DNA of 64,000 nt from Owenia fusiformis. Taxonomy: Eukaryota; Annelida; Polychaeta; Sabellida; Oweniidae. The stretch's first letter is position 1; every line of letters begins with the position of its first letter. A program made the translations under genes and the position numbers. Of the stretch, positions 59,801-64,000 are shown piece by piece. The notes beneath the pieces were generated by a model, which saw nothing but the letters and a program-made list of their open reading frames with translations, did no database searches and was not told where the DNA came from. The stretch spans positions 27,016,822 to 27,080,821 of the forward strand of contig CAIIXF020000008.1 of the NCBI GenBank assembly GCA_903813345.2, read 5' to 3'.

Positions 59801-61300
59801 ATGAATATAGCAGCTGCAGCATTATTTGGACATAACTTTTCTACTAAGGATGTCTGAATGTATGCATCTCTTAAAGTGAAGCCATGCATGGGATCTTAAA
59901 ACCATAAAAGCATATAAGACAAAGTTTGCTAATTAGTTTACTGGATTAAGTAAGCTAAATGGTTTTCGGAGTCCTCTGTCTTTGAATAACCTTGTTTTGC
60001 CAGATTCAATTTTTACAAGCTTTTTTGTGTTATGAAATTGATCTCGCAAAAGAAGGAAGGACAGGTTTGTTTTAGGATTAACATGTATTTTGCTAACACC
60101 TATAAATATGATGACAGCTTAAAATAAATTGGTCCCATTGTTGGCTTGTAATATTAGGGAGTTTAAGCTTGCATATAAAATCAAAACACCAACCTATAGG
60201 TATGACCAATCGCCAATACAAATGCATCGCTTCAAAATTTTGTTTTCACGTTTAGGGCATTTAGGTTGTGAAAAACATTGCAAGCGTATAACTCCCGTAT
60301 TACTAAATGTGATATGTAGAAACTATAATGCAAGTTTAGGATGTGGAGACATCTATTTTGACATGTACAAATTAAATCCATTGCAAATCCATCTTCTCGT
60401 CCTAAGATAATAATTGACAGTTTTTAATTGCAAAATTGATTCTAATTTAATTTTACAAAACAAGCATTTTAGTTCTCATGTCAGACGATTTATGTCGCTT
60501 TAGTTTAACGACTGAATTGTACTTTTTAAATTCCTCCCTGTAAAGCATTCTGATACTCAAAAATCCTCAATTTTGGCCTCTCCTGGATCGCCAAATCAAG
60601 CTCATTATACCATGGCATCTCAGGGCTGAGAAGATTTGAGATATCATGATGCCTGTAAAGATGTTTGGACAATGACTTTCTGCGAATTTCCTGTACTATC
60701 TTCTTAGGTGGCATTAAAGCCAGGCCAACAGCCAGGGATTTTCCGGGGCTTCGAAAATAAAAATATTACAAAATTTTGCAGTTTTCACCATTTTGAGTGC
60801 TTTTCAAGTGATTTTCATAGACTGACCCACCCCCTGGAAAAGGCTGGCTATGGGCCTGAAGCCATGATGCAAGGCTTTGGTAGCATGTTATAAATCATTG
60901 CTTAATCTATTATTGCTTCATGAACTTCATGAATTCCATCATGCACTTCATTATCTGATACATCTATATCTTTCATTGGGAGGTATATATTACGATACAA
61001 AGCTGGGGTCTAACTAATGAGATACAACCAGGTTATAATAATTGTAAAATATGTGTATATTACTGTAAAGAATCACATAATGATTAATATCTAGAAAATA
61101 TTACACCATTTATAAATCTTATACGATTTAATATACTGCTTATAAAATTTCATAAAGAAAAGAATCAAATAACATATTTGCAAAAGAGTAGATTCTCACC
61201 TGAGCCTCTCCTCACTAATCTGGGTTCCCCGAGTTCAACAAAGAATGTCTCATTCTTCTCATATTGTTCATCATCAATGATCCTCACAGCAATGTACTTT
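35425..61300 (-). CDS. NCX: Na+/Ca2+ exchanger (SLC8/NCX), 3' part with alternative exons
   Basis: NCX is a plasma-membrane antiporter exchanging Na+ for Ca2+. In transcript order the exons read are: 61200-61300 (end of CBD2), cassettes 59011-59031, 57417-57425 and 53206-53256, exon 49911-50044, one of four homologous exons (48683-48788, 46144-46243, 45824-45923, 45388-45484), 39485-39601 (linker and first TM after the loop), 38954-39112 (alpha-2 repeat start), then terminal exon 38123-38499 or 35425-35801. All junction phases agree. Hallmarks are KLPSCMDYVMHF, FGCTIGLKDSVTA, GTSVP joined to DTFASK, and GNVTGSNAVNVFLGIG. The 5' part (TM1-5, inhibitory peptide region, CBD1) is not in the window. 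Exon choice is inferred; no transcript data. Confidence 0.95.
35886..36342. mobile_element. 457-bp GC-rich foldback element
   Basis: Terminal inverted repeats ATGGCCTAGTCACATAGCCC and complement. The interior is packed with GAGCTCGGTG and CCGGCCGGTGTCCGG motifs in both orientations, much more GC-rich than its surroundings. It lies between the two NCX terminal exons. No clear target duplication was seen. Confidence 0.82.
37515..38165 (-). repeat. ~44-bp minisatellite made of the NCX stop-codon region
   Basis: About 14 copies. On the - strand each reads like the end of the adjacent exon (CTGGAGAGT-ACTGTAT, GGTTTCTAG, then ATTGTTCTG), i.e. LESYC..KGF-stop plus early 3' UTR. The first unit is the true exon end at 38,123-38,165. 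Confidence 0.92.
38123..38499 (-). CDS. NCX: NCX terminal exon, proximal version
   Basis: 377 nt from acceptor atttgcag to TAG, encoding DTFASKVAAVNDKTADAS, GNVTGSNAVNVFLGIG, later SALESYCIIKGF. It is the first terminal exon met after 38954-39112; using it gives one C-terminus, skipping it gives the 35425 version. Confidence 0.93.
38954..39112 (-). CDS. NCX: NCX exon, start of alpha-2 repeat
   Basis: 159 nt, acceptor tgtttcag, donor gtaaga. Encodes YWGGWACFIVSIIWIGILTT, then IIGDLASSFGCTIGLKDSVT and FVALGTSVP. The GTSVP-D motif is completed by either terminal exon. Confidence 0.95.
39485..39601 (-). CDS. NCX: NCX exon, acidic linker and TM after the loop
   Basis: 117 nt. Encodes an acidic run (GDEDDDGEEGEEKLPSC) followed by MDYVMHFLTIFWKVLFAIVP and PT. 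Acceptor acctag and donor gtaagc agree with neighbouring phases. Confidence 0.94.
39602..45387 (-). other. NCX intron, 5.8 kb, no exon seen
   Basis: Holds a 63-bp minisatellite (40,880-41,396), GTACA-rich simple repeats near 40,800 and 41,770, and otherwise AT-rich sequence. I searched by eye for further copies of the WREQF exon here and found none. Confidence 0.6.
40880..41396. repeat. 63-bp minisatellite, about eight copies
   Basis: Unit contains AACCACAATAAATGACTTAG and GTACTAATAAGTATTTAAAT. Copies differ at only a few sites, so the array is young. It lies in an NCX intron. Confidence 0.95.
45388..45484 (-). CDS. NCX: NCX linker exon, version 1 (GC donor)
   Basis: 97 nt, acceptor atattcag, encoding HTIDQLLYQNQVVVGTSSWR then EQFKAALSVVEE. 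The donor is GCAAGT, not GT; GC-AG introns are a known minor class. It is one codon shorter than versions 2 and 3. Confidence 0.88.
45824..45923 (-). CDS. NCX: NCX linker exon, version 2
   Basis: 100 nt, acceptor tatacag, donor gtgact. Encodes NTVDKLLKETNTSMVVGTAS then WREQFIEAISLEA; closest to the vertebrate NCX sequence with version 3. Confidence 0.92.
46144..46243 (-). CDS. NCX: NCX linker exon, version 3
   Basis: 100 nt, acceptor accacag, donor gtgaat. Encodes STVDKLLRKANISLVIGTSS then WREQFVEAITVEA. Confidence 0.92.
46690..47095. repeat. ~29-bp minisatellite (GATAAGGTTAGAGCATTTGG)
   Basis: About twelve degenerate copies including GTATACAATA. Intronic in NCX. Confidence 0.85.
47824..48060 (-). 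pseudogene. LINE reverse-transcriptase relic
   Basis: The - strand frame reads LTLIDFENAFDTGG and later GEGANQGCPMLPLLFIKYN, resembling the conserved IDFEKAFD and G-RQGC-LSPLLFN blocks of non-LTR retrotransposon RT. The YADD block and the rest are absent, so it is a degraded fragment. Confidence 0.65.
48683..48788 (-). CDS. NCX: NCX linker exon, version 4
   Basis: 106 nt, acceptor ttcttctag, donor gtgaat. Encodes NAVDKLMKKSKISTSLLVGT then KSWREQFLEAVTVEG; two codons longer than versions 2 and 3. Same phase. Confidence 0.9.
49911..50044 (-). CDS. NCX: NCX exon before the linker cluster
   Basis: 134 nt. Encodes AKVIDDNIPEDDLTEDDKIA then RLGKPQLGDPIKCTVHIKES and MEFK, matching the C-terminal part of the NCX loop. 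Donor gtatgc. The acceptor (aaatgaag) has a poor pyrimidine tract. Confidence 0.92.
50405..51060. repeat. 56-bp minisatellite, about eleven copies
   Basis: Unit contains AAGGCCATTTCTAGTATGAT and CACTAAGTTGGACAAAGTAT. Two sub-variants alternate, giving a 112-bp higher-order period at the right end. NCX intron. Confidence 0.94.
53206..53256 (-). CDS. NCX: NCX cassette exon, 51 nt
   Basis: Acceptor gtgtttag, donor gtacag. Phase 1 to 1, encoding QGAACLPLLSPEPEEE between the flanking split codons. Skipping it keeps the frame, as for the known NCX cassette exons C-F. Confidence 0.8.
54690..55430. repeat. ~30-bp minisatellite (TATAGCTGTATGACTATATAG)
   Basis: About 24 copies; a second variant (CTGACCATATAGCAGTCTGG) dominates the right half. 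The - strand frame of repeat peptide is an artefact. Confidence 0.93.
57417..57425 (-). CDS. NCX: Candidate NCX 9-nt microexon
   Basis: Sequence GCAAGCATG between acceptor tttttcag and donor GTAAGA. Phase 1 to 1, adding (x)-Lys-His and one base. Good splice sites and phase, but so short that only transcript data can confirm it. Confidence 0.6.
58556..58698. mobile_element. 143-bp foldback MITE, copy 1
   Basis: Ends ATTAGGGAGTTTAAGCTTGC and complement. A second copy lies at 60153-60301. Confidence 0.87.
59011..59031 (-). CDS. NCX: NCX cassette microexon, 21 nt
   Basis: Acceptor taaacag, donor gtaagt. Phase 1 to 1, encoding (D)DGSSNI. Fits the small cassette exons that follow the CBD2 alternative exon in other NCX genes. 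Confidence 0.72.
60153..60301. mobile_element. ~149-bp foldback MITE, copy 2
   Basis: Same family as 58556-58698 (shared GACCAATCGCC core), with a more decayed right end (ACTCCCGTATTA). Confidence 0.82.
61200..61300 (-). CDS. NCX: NCX exon at the end of CBD2 (exon A/B equivalent)
   Basis: 101 nt. Encodes KYIAVRIIDDEQYEKNETFF then VELGEPRLVRRGS, the region that is a mutually exclusive exon pair in vertebrate NCX1. Only one version was found here. Acceptor atttccag, donor gtgaga. The acceptor side is copied upstream. Confidence 0.94.
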
Positions 61301-62035
61301 CTGGAAATATACAATGAAACATTGTACTTTATGGAAATATGCAATGAAAAATATGACAATGATCCTCACAGCAATGTACTTTCTGGAAATATACAATGAA
61401 ACATTGTACTTTATGGAATAGAAAATGCAATAGAAAAATATGACAATGATCCTCACAGCAATGTACTTTCTGGAAATATACAATGAAATATTGTACTTTA
61501 TGAAAATATGCAATGAAAAATATGACAATGATCCTCACAGCAATGTACTTTCTGGAAATATACAATGAAATAATATGATAACGATCCTCACAGCAATGTA
61601 CTCTCTGGAAATATACAATGAAAAATATGATAACGATCGATCCTCACAACAATGTACTTTCTGGAAATATACAATGAAAAATATGATAACGATCGATCCT
61701 CACAGCAATGTACTTTCTGGAAATAAACAATGAAAATATATGACAATTATCCTCACAGCAATGTACTTTCTGGAAATATACAATGAAATAATATGATAAC
61801 GATCCTCACAGCAATGTACTCTCTGGAAATATACAATGAAAAATATGATAACGATCGATCCTCACAACAATGTACTTTCTGGAAATATACAATGAAAAAT
61901 ATGATAACAATCGATCCTCACAGCAATGTACTTTCTGGAAATATACAATGAAAATATATGACAATTATCCCCACAGCAATGTACTTTCTGGAAATATACA
62001 ATGAAAATACATTTAACTCCATGAAAATATACTTT
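61285..62035 (-). repeat. Minisatellite made of NCX acceptor plus exon start
   Basis: About 13 copies. On the - strand each has TATATTTCCAG followed by AAAGTACATTGCTGTGAGGA, i.e. the real acceptor and first ~25 exon bases, then short intron sequence. Unit length varies (about 50-110 bp). Confidence 0.93.
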
Positions 62036-62039
62036 TGGG

Positions 62040-64000
62040 AAATATTCAATAAAAATATAAGAATTATTCCACTGAAATGTACTTTCTAGAAAGATGTGTA
62101 TCTATAATATGAATGTACTGTTACTCCAAATACAATATTGTTTGCAATAACTTCGTACTACCAACAAATCTAAAAATAGATTTATAACAAATGAATTGAA
62201 ATGTTTAATAAGCCCTATAAGAAATGTGCATTGTCACCTCACAAATCAAGTTTATGTCACACTTTTATGTTACATTTTTCTGAATATATCGATAATGCAA
62301 AATGAAAATTACTAAATTATTAACCAAGAATAGTAAAATGGCAATTATAACAGCTGCTATAAACGTGAACAGATGTGGAGAAATAAAAATGTAATTTTGG
62401 AACATATAAAAAATGAAATAAAAAGCTTGATTCTCATATGTTAAACAGTGCTACAAGTTGCAAATATTTCATCTTTGGAATGATACAGAATAAAAACAGA
62501 GATATCTTACGCAAACATATTCCAGCATGAACACTTCAATCACAGTGTTTTGATAAAGATAATTTTGAAAATAAATAAATTCCAAACAAATGGTTTAAAT
62601 AACAGGCTTCAATATGCCAAGATTTCAGCTGCAACTGAACATTATCATTTAGACCATGGGCTTTCAAGAGAAGCCTGTGTAAGAACTGACTAACACTGCA
62701 TCTATTGTGCATCAAATACTCTGCATTCTTCAGCAGTACATATGATGGGGGGGGGGGGGTCGGAGCCATGTTAAGATGGAACTTTTAGGGAGCAAGCCCT
62801 TGGTCCTTAGGAAGGAGACTTAGAAAGATGGGCCTTGGAAAATATGCATACAGCCCATTTTTGTCTCATAACAGATTGGGCCCTTTATAAGCTGAGAGGT
62901 AGCCCAGCCCCTTATAGCCTCTAATGACCCCTTGTAGCCTGAAAAGGTAGCCTAGCCCCTTATAGCTTCTAATGATGGCCCAAGCCCCGTGTAGCCTGAA
63001 AATAAAGCTTGGGCCCTATGTAAAGTGAAGAGATAAACTGGGGCTCCTTATAACCTGATGGCATGAAGCACAAGAGGAATTTAACTACATGTATTACACC
63101 AGGAGACTTTTTGGAGGACATCAGCCTAGATATTTTATATGTCAATCTGAACAAATCATCCCGACTCAAAGCAATAAAATCTAATCTCCATGAATCGATT
63201 TACAGATATTTACAAATAATGATCCAAAACAGAAAAGTGATAATCTTTGTAGCAAAACAGAGGAGGACTGTACTTCCCAAGCCATGAAATACATGTGACC
63301 AGAATCAACCAATGAGAATTTACGTTGGAAATGAAGGATGCACTAAATGGCAGAATTGATAACGTGTGTTTGATACGGGATGAGATATTCTGTGTATGCG
63401 AGTGAAGCCATTTCCCTAGCGAACTATAAGAATAATAAATTACTCTAGAATAAACATGATTTCTGGCACTGAATAAAACGAATGTTGTGTATACACTGAT
63501 AATAAAAAGAATGGTACATCCTGTTTCCACACACCTGTGGGACCACACCCTTCTAGCCAATTCTACCCTGGAGATCGTATGTGCAAGTGAATCACGCTAG
63601 TAACCATGGTCAAGGTTAAAATCCAGAACAGATCTAGCAAGCAACCTTTAAAACAATTTTGTCATCTATTAATAAACAAGGCATTTACATGCAAAATGTC
63701 ATCACCTTCCATTTGTTACAGAAAAAAAACAAAAACCACCAAACACCAACTGTGGAACACCTTCAAAACAAGTTAGATTATCTCTGGCAGTGAATAAAAA
63801 AAAAATTCCTAAAGTTCGTACATGTACTATATTCCAGGAACTAAAATACATGTGTTCATTTATATATAAATCGCTGTTCTCCACATAATTTTTTTCAAGT
63901 GGGTGCACAAATCTTCACAATTCAGAGATATTGGTCAAAATATTCATATTGTTTTTCAAGATTTTTCTAATTTTCAAGTGGGTGCAAATGGATTTTCAGG
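62040..64000. other. NCX intron or 5' flank, no exon seen
   Basis: AT-rich sequence with a G run near 62,750, a ~60-bp imperfect repeat (CCCCTTATAGCCTCTAATGA) at 62,880-63,060 and a dispersed repeat copy near 63,680. The remaining NCX exons must lie further right. Confidence 0.5.

Noticed and set aside
60526-60714. 62-codon - strand frame with ordinary-looking composition
   Set aside because: No homology I recognise, no matching splice sites, and it abuts a dispersed repeat; left uncalled.

Overview
This is a eukaryotic (animal) genomic window: AT-rich, with split genes, GT-AG introns, metazoan gene families, miniature inverted-repeat elements and many minisatellites. The repeats and the long DPH6 form suggest a marine invertebrate, perhaps a lophotrochozoan; the phylum is a guess.

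Three gene systems are present. (1) On the + strand, about 5.3-27.5 kb, sixteen exons encode the long form of diphthine--ammonia ligase (DPH6: ATP-pyrophosphatase domain plus two RidA/YjgF-like domains). The short first coding exon was not found. (2) Inside one 11.8-kb DPH6 intron (14,441-26,254), on the opposite strand, lies a tandem array of five intronless genes with a roughly 1.7-1.9 kb repeat unit. They encode a 104-110 aa predicted helical protein I do not recognise. A diverged sixth member follows at 25.2-25.5 kb. Every member has a TATA box, a very short 5' leader and, 25-29 nt after the stop, a perfect replication-dependent-histone stem-loop followed by a purine-rich downstream element. 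The proteins are not histones. This is the strongest candidate here for an undescribed system. (3) On the - strand, 35.4-61.3 kb, is the 3' half of a Na+/Ca2+ exchanger gene (SLC8/NCX). It holds the end of CBD2, small cassette exons, a cluster of four homologous exons for the CBD2-TM linker, the alpha-2 repeat exon, and two alternative terminal exons of equal length. Its 5' part (TM1-5, CBD1) lies beyond 64,000. The DPH6 and NCX genes converge.

One pattern recurs at every scale. Many minisatellites are built from an exon edge (exon end plus splice donor, acceptor plus exon start, or stop codon plus 3' UTR). I count seven such cases in the two host genes, plus a duplicated exon segment that may capture a first step.

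Region by region: 1-5.3 kb, repeats and no recognised gene; 5.3-27.5 kb, DPH6 with the nested array; 27.5-35.4 kb, 3' flanks, a foldback element and minisatellites; 35.4-39.6 kb, NCX 3' exons; 39.6-48.8 kb, intron and the four-exon cluster with a LINE reverse-transcriptase relic; 49.9-61.3 kb, CBD2 exons and microexons; 61.3-64 kb, repeats and intron. Exon boundaries were read by eye from splice sites, frame continuity and family resemblance. No search or structure prediction was run.
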